Shown: in pieces, positions 1 through 5,716 of the stretch
Position numbering within the stretch: the stretch's first letter is position 1
How the letters are laid out: every line of letters begins with the position of its first letter
Assembly (NCBI GenBank): GCA_013139395.1
Contig: WTAX01000533.1
Coordinates: forward strand, 1 to 8,535
From: Gammaproteobacteria bacterium
Lineage (GTDB): Bacteria > Pseudomonadota > Gammaproteobacteria > GRL18
DNA: 8,535 bases
Direction: 5' to 3'
Position numbers and translations under genes: made by a program
Notes under the pieces: model-generated
Databases searched by the model: none
Told to the model about the DNA's origin: nothing
Seen by the model: only the letters and a program-made list of their open reading frames with translations

Positions 1-100
1 CATTTACTTTTTGCTGTTTTTTCCTGGCTCTGGCTAAACGTTCATCCTGAATCTTCTGGATGCGCCATTGTTGTCGTCGGTTAAGTTGTCGTTTGGCCAT
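1..100 (-). CDS. rsgA: Ribosome small-subunit GTPase RsgA, N-terminus only (runs off the window)
   Basis: Only the first 33 codons are present, read leftwards from an ATG at 98-100. They encode MAKRQLNRRQQWRIQKIQ followed by a basic stretch (DERLARARKKQQKVN). This matches the Arg/Lys/Gln-rich N-terminal tail of gammaproteobacterial RsgA as I recall it from Pseudomonas. RsgA is a circularly permuted GTPase that checks late 30S subunit assembly; the OB fold, G domain and zinc finger would lie beyond the left edge. The start is 11 bases after the stop of the cytochrome c gene, so the two are probably co-transcribed. No purine-rich Shine-Dalgarno is visible before the ATG (ATCCATTCGCTT), so initiation may depend on coupling to the upstream gene. 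The nearby orn gene supports the call, since orn and rsgA are neighbours in many gammaproteobacteria. The identification rests on the tail alone. Confidence 0.82.
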   Translation of the reverse strand, partial: MAKRQLNRRQQWRIQKIQDERLARARKKQQKVN

Positions 101-111
101 AAGCGAATGGA

Positions 112-426
112 TTACATTTTATAAAAACGAGTATTGAGATATTCAACAACGTCTTGTACCTGATCATCCGGCCAGGCAACACCTACCGTTGTTTTACAAC
201 GCGTGACCTGATTTTTAAGGCCGCTCAGGGTAGTGACTCGACGATCAGAACGAGTATAAATTTTATCAGGATCACCACCCATTAAAGAGGCATGACAAGA
301 CTGACAGTTGGCATCGTGAAGATCTTTACCATGAGCAGGATTAGCTGCTGAAGCACTCTGACTCAGTAAAGCAAAAAAAGGAATGAGCAGTAGGGCGTAT
401 TGTTGTTTTGCTATTTGTTTTTTCAT
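112..426 (-). CDS. Small secreted mono-haem cytochrome c (class I-like)
   Basis: The 104-residue product has a Sec signal peptide: basic start, hydrophobic core around residues 11-21, and an SASA|A-type cleavage near residue 27. The mature periplasmic protein is about 77 residues with one haem c site, C41-Q-S-C44-H45. The segment after it (GGDPDKIYTRSDRRV, then LKNQVTRC with C77, then WPDDQVQDVVEYLN) resembles a family of short c-type cytochromes I recall from gammaproteobacteria. Its electron partners are unknown. The usual distal Met ligand 40-60 residues after CxxCH is not obvious: candidates are M49, just after the haem site, and M104, the very last residue. C77 is an extra cysteine. The start is supported by a GGAA ribosome site 5 bases upstream. 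It lies 10 bases after the M48 protease stop and 11 bases before rsgA, suggesting an operon. Covalent haem and export are well supported; the physiological role is not. Confidence 0.88.
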   Translation of the reverse strand: MKKQIAKQQYALLLIPFFALLSQSASAANPAHGKDLHDANCQSCHASLMGGDPDKIYTRSDRRVTTLSGLKNQVTRCKTTVGVAWPDDQVQDVVEYLNTRFYKM

Positions 427-436
427 TATTATTCCA

Positions 437-1675
437 TTATGTTTTATTTAAATGAGCAATTCTAACCGGTGCAGGTGGATGTGAATCATAATAGGCCGAA
501 TGCAGTGGATCCGGTGTCAGCGTATTTGCATTTTCTTTATACAGTTTTACCAGAGCATCAATCAGCTTATTCGCATCCGATTGTTCTGCGGCATAATCAT
601 CAGCTTCAAATTCATGTTTACGGCTAATCATAGCGCTAATTGGACTAAGAAAAAAGGTAAATGCAGGAGAAGCTATGCTAAATAAGACCAAAGCAGCATA
701 AATAGATGGAGTACTCATGCCCAGACCATTATAAAACCACTGCTGCTGCATGAGCCAGCCAAGCATAGCAAAGCCGGCCAGTGTCATAAATGTCATAGTG
801 ATTAAGCGTTTAACTATGTGTTTTTTCTTAAAATGTCCCAGCTCATGAGCTAATACTGCTTCCACTTCTTCTTCATCCAGAGAATCAAGCAGATTATCAA
901 AAAAGACAATTTGTTTATTATTACCCAGACCTGTGAAATAGGCATTGCCGTGGCTGGAGCGTTTGGAGCCATCCATTACCAGAATACCCTTGCTGAGAAA
1001 ACCGCAACGAGTCATGAGTTGTTCAATGCGTTGTTTAAGTGAGCCTTCTTCAAGCTCTGTAAACTTGTTAAAAATAGGCGCGATAAAGGCAGGGTAGGCC
1101 CACATCATAAAGAAGCCAAAGCCCATCCATACCGCCCAGGCATATAACCACCAGAATTCACCGGCACTGCTCATCAGCCAGAGTATGACCATGATTAATG
1201 GTATGCCAATAACCAGTCCCAGAATGGATTGTTTGACTAAATCAAGCAGCCAGACTTTAAATGTGGTGCGGTTAAAACCAAATTTTTCTTCCAGTACAAA
1301 GGTATTATAAAGCCCCATAGGAATATCGATAAATGAAGAAATAAAGCCCATCAGCAGGATAAATAAGACACCGGTATAAATTGGCTCAAGCTGGAAGGTG
1401 CGAACATATTGATCCAGCAGTTCAAGGCCGCCGCCTAAAGTCCAGATAAAGACTAATGTAATACCAATAAGAAGCTCAACATTGCCCAGCTTTTCTTTGG
1501 CAATGGTATAATCGGCTGCTTTTTGATGTTCTTCTAAGGAAATTTTTTCAGCAAAGGCTTTTGGTGTTTGCTCTCGATGTTGTCTGACATGCTTTATCTG
1601 CCGTAAGGCGAGCCAGAAATGAGTCATGGCTGAGAAAAGAACCATAATGATAAAAATCGTACTGAACAGCGGCAT
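437..1675 (-). CDS. M48 family (STE24-type) integral-membrane zinc metalloprotease
   Basis: The 412-residue protein has the layout of bacterial STE24/CAAX-protease-1 homologues: an N-terminal multi-helix membrane domain (hydrophobic segments near 1-22, 66-84, 98-118, 148-168 and 172-195) and then the catalytic M48 domain. The zinc motif is H277-E278-L279-G280-H281 with E278 as catalytic base. The third zinc ligand is probably E355 in the SRKHEFEAD motif. The C-terminal YYDSHPPAPVRI matches the conserved SHP motif before the last helix. Two further hydrophobic segments lie near 293-311 and 326-346. Length and architecture fit STE24 (400-plus residues) rather than HtpX (about 290). Bacterial members cannot be assumed to process prenylated proteins; a role in inner-membrane protein quality control is more likely, and this is inference. 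The ATG at 1673-1675 follows a GGAA four bases upstream. It is the first gene of the probable leftward operon with the cytochrome c and rsgA. Confidence 0.93.
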   Translation of the reverse strand: MPLFSTIFIIMVLFSAMTHFWLALRQIKHVRQHREQTPKAFAEKISLEEHQKAADYTIAKEKLGNVELLIGITLVFIWTLGGGLELLDQYVRTFQLEPIYTGVLFILLMGFISSFIDIPMGLYNTFVLEEKFGFNRTTFKVWLLDLVKQSILGLVIGIPLIMVILWLMSSAGEFWWLYAWAVWMGFGFFMMWAYPAFIAPIFNKFTELEEGSLKQRIEQLMTRCGFLSKGILVMDGSKRSSHGNAYFTGLGNNKQIVFFDNLLDSLDEEEVEAVLAHELGHFKKKHIVKRLITMTFMTLAGFAMLGWLMQQQWFYNGLGMSTPSIYAALVLFSIASPAFTFFLSPISAMISRKHEFEADDYAAEQSDANKLIDALVKLYKENANTLTPDPLHSAYYDSHPPAPVRIAHLNKT

Positions 1676-1726
1676 AGTATTCCATTTGTTATTGCATTTG
1701 TTATAGAGAGTGTTATTAAATAAGAG

Positions 1727-1755
1727 TTTATTAATAATACATAATTGACTATGAT
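1727..1755 (+). promoter_or_regulatory. Candidate promoter for orn, overlapping the divergent -10
   Basis: A TATGAT -10-like hexamer lies at 1750-1755, with a poor TTTATT -35 match at 1727-1732 and a 17-base spacer. It would give a leader of about 55-60 bases before orn. It overlaps the minus-strand TATAAT at 1754-1759 by two bases, so polymerase binding in the two directions would be mutually exclusive if both are real. The -35 match is weak. Confidence 0.25.
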
Positions 1756-1759
1756 TATA
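1754..1759 (-). promoter_or_regulatory. Candidate -10 box for the M48/cytochrome c/rsgA transcript
   Basis: On the minus strand this reads TATAAT exactly, about 80 bases upstream of the M48 protease start. No convincing -35 hexamer lies 16-18 bases further upstream (the 17-base position reads TCGTGC), and there is no TGn extension. It may be a weak or activator-dependent promoter, or a chance match in an AT-rich region. Confidence 0.3.
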
Positions 1760-1818
1760 CCTTAGTTAACCAAAAAGCACGAAAAAGAAAGCAAACAATT
1801 ATTTAAAGAGACCACCCT

Positions 1819-2361
1819 ATGACACAAGACCAACGCAACCTGATCTGGGTTGATTTAGAAATGACCGGGCTTGAGCCGGATACTGACCGGGTGATTGAGA
1901 TTGCCACTATTGTTACTGATGCAGAATTAAATATTTTAGCAGAAGGCCCGGTATTAGCTATTCATCAATCTGAGGAAGTGTTAGCAAAAATGGATGAGTG
2001 GAATACCACACATCATGGTCAGTCAGGCTTAACGCAAAGGGTAATAGACAGCACCTTGAATGAAAATGATGCCATAAAGCAAACCATTGAATTTTTAACT
2101 CAGTACGTCGGCAAAGGTGTTTCTCCAATGTGCGGCAACAGCATCTGTCAGGATCGCCGCTTTATGGCTCGCTGGATGCCTGAACTGGAAGAATATTTCC
2201 ATTATCGCAATTTTGATGTCAGTACCTTAAAAGAATTAGCCAAACGTTGGTACCCGCAAGTCATGGATGGTTTTGAAAAGAAGGGGGCTCATCTGGCCTT
2301 AGATGACATTAGAGAGTCAATTGCAGAAATGCTTTATTATCGAAAGACCATCTTGAAATAA
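1819..2361 (+). CDS. orn: Oligoribonuclease Orn (3'-5' exoribonuclease for nano-RNAs)
   Basis: The 180-residue product is full length for Orn and reads through as the canonical DEDDh exonuclease. Orn degrades 2-5 nucleotide RNA fragments to mononucleotides, including the pGpG left from cyclic-di-GMP breakdown, and acts in the cytoplasm as a dimer. Visible motifs are Exo [12 protein letters not shown] with D12 and E14, Exo [13 protein letters not shown] with D112, and Exo [13 protein letters not shown] with H158 and D163. The [14 protein letters not shown] stretch (131-144) is typical of the family. The start ATG at 1819 follows AAAGAG with eight bases spacing. It is transcribed divergently from the M48/cytochrome c/rsgA group. 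The same orn-rsgA vicinity occurs in other gammaproteobacteria, supporting a stable chromosomal location for this half of the window. No clear intrinsic terminator follows it. Confidence 0.97.
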   Translation: MTQDQRNLIWVDLEMTGLEPDTDRVIEIATIVTDAELNILAEGPVLAIHQSEEVLAKMDEWNTTHHGQSGLTQRVIDSTLNENDAIKQTIEFLTQYVGKGVSPMCGNSICQDRRFMARWMPELEEYFHYRNFDVSTLKELAKRWYPQVMDGFEKKGAHLALDDIRESIAEMLYYRKTILK

Positions 2362-2446
2362 AGAGCTAAATAAAGTTCACTTTAGCCTGATGTTTGTGGC
2401 TCTTACCATTGCTTAGACTCACAATAAGAAAATTCAGAAAAAAGTA

Positions 2447-2486
2447 AAATATATCATGAATAAAATCAATGATATATTTATTGATT
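2447..2486. repeat. Two overlapping AT-rich inverted repeats upstream of the metal-efflux operon
   Basis: A perfect 11-base inverted repeat, AAATATATCAT at 2447-2457 and ATGATATATTT at 2469-2479, has an 11-base spacer. A second perfect 7-base repeat, AATCAAT at 2464-2470 and ATTGATT at 2480-2486, overlaps it. The second repeat's right arm touches the candidate -35 box at 2485-2490. The location suits an operator for a metal-responsive repressor or activator. It could instead form a hairpin ending transcription from orn, although no clean T-tract follows. Regulatory function is inferred from position and symmetry only. Confidence 0.5.
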
Positions 2487-2513
2487 GCAATTTTGACTCT
2501 ATTTGTGTATATT
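2485..2513 (+). promoter_or_regulatory. Candidate sigma70-type promoter of the metal-efflux operon
   Basis: TTGCAA at 2485-2490 and TATATT at 2508-2513 are separated by exactly 17 bases; the -10 matches 5 of 6 and the -35 matches 4 of 6. Transcription would start near 2520, giving a leader of about 30 bases before the CzcI-like ORF. It lies immediately downstream of, and slightly overlaps, the inverted repeats at 2447-2486. It is the best promoter match seen in the intergenic DNA of this window. Confidence 0.5.
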
Positions 2514-2550
2514 TTTGCGCTTCTATCCATGAGTTTTATTTTTATTTGAT

Positions 2551-2910
2551 ATGTTAAAAAATATAATATTATTTTTGTTGTTTGTCTTTGTTACCCAGAC
2601 CGTTCTGGCGGGTATTGATCTGCATAATGGCTCAGATAATGATAATTCATTTGATATTATCGAACACTATATTGATGCTCACCATTGCGATATTGACAGT
2701 ATTAAGGACAATGTTAAGCACAGTGTTGATCAACAATATGAGCAGCATAATGAGCAACATAGCTGCCATGGTCATATAACACCATTTTCGTTTATTGAGT
2801 TTTCAATATTTACCTCCAATTATAGTCATTTCTCTTCAACTTTTTCTTATCTATTTAACGACTATTCTGCCATTGTAAGTCCTGCTGACAGACCTCCTAT
2901 CGCTTCATAA
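2551..2910 (+). CDS. CzcI-like small His-rich secreted protein
   Basis: The 119-residue product has a clear Sec signal peptide (residues 1-20, ending TVLA|G) and a mature periplasmic part rich in His, Asp and Glu. Histidines lie at 25, 39, 44, 45, 57, 66, 70, 73, 75 and 93; cysteines occur only at 46 and 72, each beside histidines (AHHCD and SCHGH). The C-terminus ends DRPPIAS. A small exported His/Cys protein with an RPP-type tail directly before czcC is the layout I know for CzcI in Czc efflux operons, where it is thought to be regulatory or metal-binding. That assignment is by architecture and position, not by confident sequence identity. The ATG at 2551 has no recognisable Shine-Dalgarno, but the signal peptide starts exactly there and the reading frame is closed around it. 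The gap to czcC is 157 bases, longer than other gaps in the cluster, so czcC may also have its own promoter. Confidence 0.68.
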   Translation: MLKNIILFLLFVFVTQTVLAGIDLHNGSDNDNSFDIIEHYIDAHHCDIDSIKDNVKHSVDQQYEQHNEQHSCHGHITPFSFIEFSIFTSNYSHFSSTFSYLFNDYSAIVSPADRPPIAS

Positions 2911-2927
2911 CAGCCTTAAACATTTTA

Positions 2928-3022
2928 TCTGCTGTCTAAATTCTATCTTATAGTGACTTTCGAGTGCCCTTAAGTGCTCCATATGTCTTGTCATTAAGAT
3001 CAGAACAAAAATTTACAGCAGA
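2928..3022. repeat. Long-range inverted repeat in the leader between the CzcI-like gene and czcC
   Basis: TCTGCTGT at 2928-2935 is the exact reverse complement of ACAGCAGA at 3015-3022, with a further AAAT/ATTT match after a two-base offset. In a read-through transcript this could close a stem around about 79 bases, including the dyad at 2962-2979. An 8-base match at this distance can arise by chance. Confidence 0.25.
2953..2986 (+). promoter_or_regulatory. Dyad with a possible MerR-type promoter layout before czcC
   Basis: An 18-base imperfect palindrome at 2962-2979 (GAGTGCCCT then TAAGTGCTC) has one true mismatch pair and one G-T pair. It sits between a -35-like GTGACT at 2953-2958 and weak -10-like sequence around CATATG at 2980-2985, a spacer of about 21 bases. 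MerR-family regulators typically bind a dyad inside an over-long 19-20 base spacer, so the geometry is suggestive. The -10 match is poor and the dyad does not begin at the -35 as it usually does in merT or zntA promoters. Confidence 0.25.
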
Positions 3023-3067
3023 CTACAATTCCCTGAATTATCTTATAAATTAAGAGAATAAATTGTT

Positions 3068-4399
3068 ATGAATAATCAATTCTTTCTGGTGCGCTCATCT
3101 ATATTTGCAGTTGTGTGCTGCTTGCTTGTACTGACACCACATCAGCTAATTGCCAAAGAAACTGCTTTAATGAGTAGTGCCCCGCCACTAGCTTCTAAAA
3201 AGCCAATAAGCAGCAATCAACAATGGGCTAAATGGATCTTATCCCAGGTAGAAACGCTACCCTCATTAAAGGCAATGGAATCAGGAACTCTGGTTGCTAA
3301 TGAGCAGCGAAATGCCATGCGGCAGCCATTATTTAACCCGGAATTAGGGGCGTTTTATACCGATAAAGATGATGAAGAATATGGTGTTATTGTGTCTCAG
3401 AAGATCGACTGGTTTGATAAGCGATCAGCTAAAGCGCAATTGGGACAGGTTGATTATGAACTGGTTTCGTTGAGTAAAGTATTACAGACAGAAAACAAAT
3501 TATCAGATGCTCTGCTAGCTTACATTGAATATTCAATGGCCAAACAACTATTGGCTATCGCAAAAAAACAGGAAACACTACTCACTCAGCTAGCGTCTGA
3601 TTTAAAATTAAGAGAAGATGCTGGTGATGTGGGACGTAGTGATGCTGAAATGGCTTATCTATCACTATTACAAAATCTACAGCAAATCAGTCTCACTGAA
3701 ATACGCTATCGCAAAGCACAGGCAAATCTAAAAAAAACACTTAATAGTCATTCTATTTCTTTTTATCCTGACAGTTCTGTTTGGATAAATTCTTTAGATA
3801 AGATTGATATTTCAAATTATTTTGAAAAGGGACTGACTATTCAAGTTGCCAAAAAGGAATTAGAGCAATCGATCTCACAAGCAAAAATTGCGCATCTGAA
3901 TAAAAAAGTGAATCCTACTATAGGTGTTGGGGCTGGGCGTGATGGCAGGGACAATACGATTTTATTTGAAATATCTATACCCTTAAATGTCAGAAATAAC
4001 TATTCATCAGAATACCGTGCTTCTTTAGAAAAAGTCAATCAAACAGAATTTGAATTAAAGGAAGAACAACGTCTATTAAAGAATGAAATACAATTGACTC
4101 TGAATAATTATGAACAGCTTAAACAACGAGTATTAAGCTGGCAAAAATTAACCTCCAGCCGTCTTAAAGCAAGCCAGAAGTTACTCGATAAACAATGGCG
4201 AAGTGGTGATATTACCACTTCTGATCATCTCTTTTCGCTAAGACAAAGAACAGACACACTGATAGCCGATATTGAACTAACAGCAGAGATGCAAAAAGCC
4301 TGGATTGAATGGCTTTTATCGACCAGTCAGGTTAGAGCATGGCTAAAAAACTTATCATTAATCACTGAGCAGGTTAAGCCGATTCTCCATAGAGTCTGA
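3068..4399 (+). CDS. czcC: CzcC-type outer membrane channel of a tripartite metal efflux system (TolC/OEP family)
   Basis: The 443-residue product has an N-terminal signal peptide (about 1-29, ending LIA|K) and two repeated outer-membrane-efflux halves, roughly 55-235 and 250-435. Visible family features are NPELGAFY (90-97), the GDVGRSDAEMAYLSLLQN stretch (186-203) in a long amphipathic helix, and a beta segment with NPTIGVGAG followed by ILFEISIPLNV (282-308). Long Gln/Lys/Glu/Leu-rich helices would form the periplasmic barrel. CzcC homologues form the trimeric exit duct that docks with the CzcB/CzcA complex. The length fits the CzcC group (a little over 400 residues). The two cysteines at 17-18 lie inside the signal peptide core and do not form a lipobox. 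AAGAGA about 10 bases before the ATG is a modest ribosome site. The adaptor gene follows after 21 bases. The family is sure from sequence plus context; the substrate is not shown by this subunit. Confidence 0.88.
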   Translation: MNNQFFLVRSSIFAVVCCLLVLTPHQLIAKETALMSSAPPLASKKPISSNQQWAKWILSQVETLPSLKAMESGTLVANEQRNAMRQPLFNPELGAFYTDKDDEEYGVIVSQKIDWFDKRSAKAQLGQVDYELVSLSKVLQTENKLSDALLAYIEYSMAKQLLAIAKKQETLLTQLASDLKLREDAGDVGRSDAEMAYLSLLQNLQQISLTEIRYRKAQANLKKTLNSHSISFYPDSSVWINSLDKIDISNYFEKGLTIQVAKKELEQSISQAKIAHLNKKVNPTIGVGAGRDGRDNTILFEISIPLNVRNNYSSEYRASLEKVNQTEFELKEEQRLLKNEIQLTLNNYEQLKQRVLSWQKLTSSRLKASQKLLDKQWRSGDITTSDHLFSLRQRTDTLIADIELTAEMQKAWIEWLLSTSQVRAWLKNLSLITEQVKPILHRV

Positions 4400-4420
4400 A
4401 ACAAATAATTGGGTACGCAT

Positions 4421-5683
4421 ATGTTAGTTAAACTAAAAAATAAAAAATTAATATTCACAAAGAAAACACTTATTTTAAGTGTTTTAATGACATTGTTTTT
4501 CTCTCCGATAGTGTTTTCAGAAACGCATGTTCATGATGAGCATATGGAACAGGATGAGCATAATGATCATGAAGATGATGATCATAAGGAACATGAAGAC
4601 GATGATCATAAGGATCATAAAGATTCATCAGAAAATAACAATGATGAGCATGAAGAACATGAAGAAAACGGCTTTGTAAAAATGTCATCAGAGCAACAAA
4701 AAATGGCAGGGATCAAAGTAGAACGCATTGTCACACAAAGCAATCTTAGCCAGACTTTATCAGCTCCCGGTGAAGTGGTCAATGATCTCTATAATACGAC
4801 CTTGTTAACCACACAAGTTGATTCCAAAGTGATTAGCAGACAAGTTGTTCTGGGCCAATATGTCAAAAAAGGAAGCCTGATTGCCACCTTGTATAGTCTT
4901 GATATTGCCACTGCACAAAACCAGCTGAAAGTATCCATGTCTGAATGGCAAAGAGCCAGAACCTTAGGTAAAAAAACAGTCGGTGCTAAACGCTTCGTGA
5001 GTGCCAAAGCAGATTTCGAAAAAGGTAAGTCATTATTAATTGCTTATGGTTTTAATCATGATTTAATTGAACAATTTTTATCTGGAAAAAACTCATATAA
5101 ACCCGGCCAGTACCCGGTATTAGCACCGCATGATGGTGTTATTCTGGAAGATAATTTTCAGTCAGGACAATTTTTATCTGCTGGCTCTACCATTGCATTA
5201 TTAGTTAATGAAGATCAGGTTTGGGTTGAGGCATTAGTGGCACCTGAGATGGGGCAGCGTATCCCCATTAATACGAAAGCCAGAATTATAATTAAAGACA
5301 AAACGTTTAATGCAAAAGTCATTCATGATAGCCATGCGATTGATGAAGTCACCCGCACTCGAAAAATACGTTTACTGATAAAAAATACTGATCATTTACT
5401 TCATGCCGGTTTATTTGCCACAGTTTTTATAGAATTACCATTGTCGGATAAAGTGATTTTACTACCAGAGACAGCTTTAATGCGCTCATCTGATGGTGAC
5501 TGGACGGTCTTTATTGAGCAGGAGACAGGTGTCTTTAAACAGCAAGAAGTTGAGCTGGAAAATACCATTAACGGTTTACATCAAATAAAGGGACTTAAAG
5601 CTGGTCAACGAGTGGCCACAGAAGGGGCTTTTTTTCTGGCATCAGAAATGGCTAAGGGTGGCTTTGATCCACATAACCATTAG
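4421..5683 (+). CDS. czcB: CzcB-type periplasmic adaptor (RND membrane fusion protein) with His/Asp-rich tail
   Basis: The 420-residue protein links the inner-membrane pump to the outer-membrane channel. An N-terminal basic and hydrophobic signal or anchor (1-33, ending IVFS|E) is followed by an acidic His-rich segment (36-83) with 11 histidines. The adaptor core comes next: two halves of the barrel-sandwich domain (about 131-158, SKVISRQVVLGQYVKKGSLI, and 231-262, PVLAPHDGVILED), a short helical hairpin between them (about 160-222), a beta-barrel (265-340) and a membrane-proximal domain (345-405). The C-terminus is FDPHNH, another possible metal site. I chose the ATG at 4421, preceded by GGG at seven bases; a TTG at 4409 in the same frame adds four residues but has no ribosome site. 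CusB-type N-terminal Met clusters are absent, favouring borderline divalent metals over Cu/Ag. The pump gene follows after 33 bases. Confidence 0.9.
   Translation: MLVKLKNKKLIFTKKTLILSVLMTLFFSPIVFSETHVHDEHMEQDEHNDHEDDDHKEHEDDDHKDHKDSSENNNDEHEEHEENGFVKMSSEQQKMAGIKVERIVTQSNLSQTLSAPGEVVNDLYNTTLLTTQVDSKVISRQVVLGQYVKKGSLIATLYSLDIATAQNQLKVSMSEWQRARTLGKKTVGAKRFVSAKADFEKGKSLLIAYGFNHDLIEQFLSGKNSYKPGQYPVLAPHDGVILEDNFQSGQFLSAGSTIALLVNEDQVWVEALVAPEMGQRIPINTKARIIIKDKTFNAKVIHDSHAIDEVTRTRKIRLLIKNTDHLLHAGLFATVFIELPLSDKVILLPETALMRSSDGDWTVFIEQETGVFKQQEVELENTINGLHQIKGLKAGQRVATEGAFFLASEMAKGGFDPHNH
4568..4624 (+). repeat. czcB: 24-base tandem repeat encoding HEDDDHK(E/D) in the adaptor
   Basis: Two adjacent 24-base units at 4568-4591 and 4592-4615 match at 22 of 24 positions, followed by a degenerate partial unit (CAT AAA GAT, 4616-4624). 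They are in frame and encode residues 50-57 and 58-65, HEDDDHKE and HEDDDHKD. Unit length is a multiple of three, so copy-number change by slippage would keep the frame and alter the number of metal-binding residues. Confidence 0.85.
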
Positions 5684-5707
5684 AAACCGTCAGCCAATAA
5701 AATCTCT

Positions 5708-5711
5708 GGAG
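5708..5711 (+). promoter_or_regulatory. czcA: Ribosome binding site of the RND pump gene
   Basis: GGAG five bases before the ATG at 5717 fixes the start; it is the strongest Shine-Dalgarno in the metal cluster. The protein then begins MFNRIIEWSV, the usual N-terminus of heavy-metal RND pumps. Confidence 0.8.
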
Positions 5712-5716
5712 TATCT

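Noticed and set aside
437..1675. HtpX as the identity of the M48 protease
   Set aside because: The protein is about 120 residues longer than HtpX and has the STE24-like N-terminal membrane domain and C-terminal SHP motif.
1745..1750. TTGACT as a -35 for orn
   Set aside because: No acceptable -10 lies 16-18 bases downstream; sequence around 1767-1773 reads TAACCAA.
1762..1773. Near-palindrome TTAGTTAACCAA in the divergent region
   Set aside because: It is only 12 bases with a mismatched pair and an AT-rich core, expected by chance here.
2361..2404. Stem candidates after orn: GCTAAA (2365-2370) with TTTAGC (2381-2386), and AAGAGC (2361-2366) with GCTCTT (2399-2404)
   Set aside because: The stems are short, the loops are 10 and 32 bases, and no T-tract follows, so I do not call an intrinsic terminator.
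2582..2779. Plus-strand 65-codon frame inside the CzcI-like gene
   Set aside because: It overlaps a frame with a clear signal peptide; its Met/Ile/Leu-rich product is an out-of-frame artefact.
4409..4420. TTG start extending the adaptor by four residues
   Set aside because: No ribosome site precedes it, and the ATG at 4421 has GGG at proper spacing and begins a normal signal sequence.
4470..4688. Minus-strand open frame of 72 codons rich in His, Tyr and Leu
   Set aside because: It is the antisense of the adaptor's repetitive GAT/CAT codons and has no ribosome site or family resemblance.
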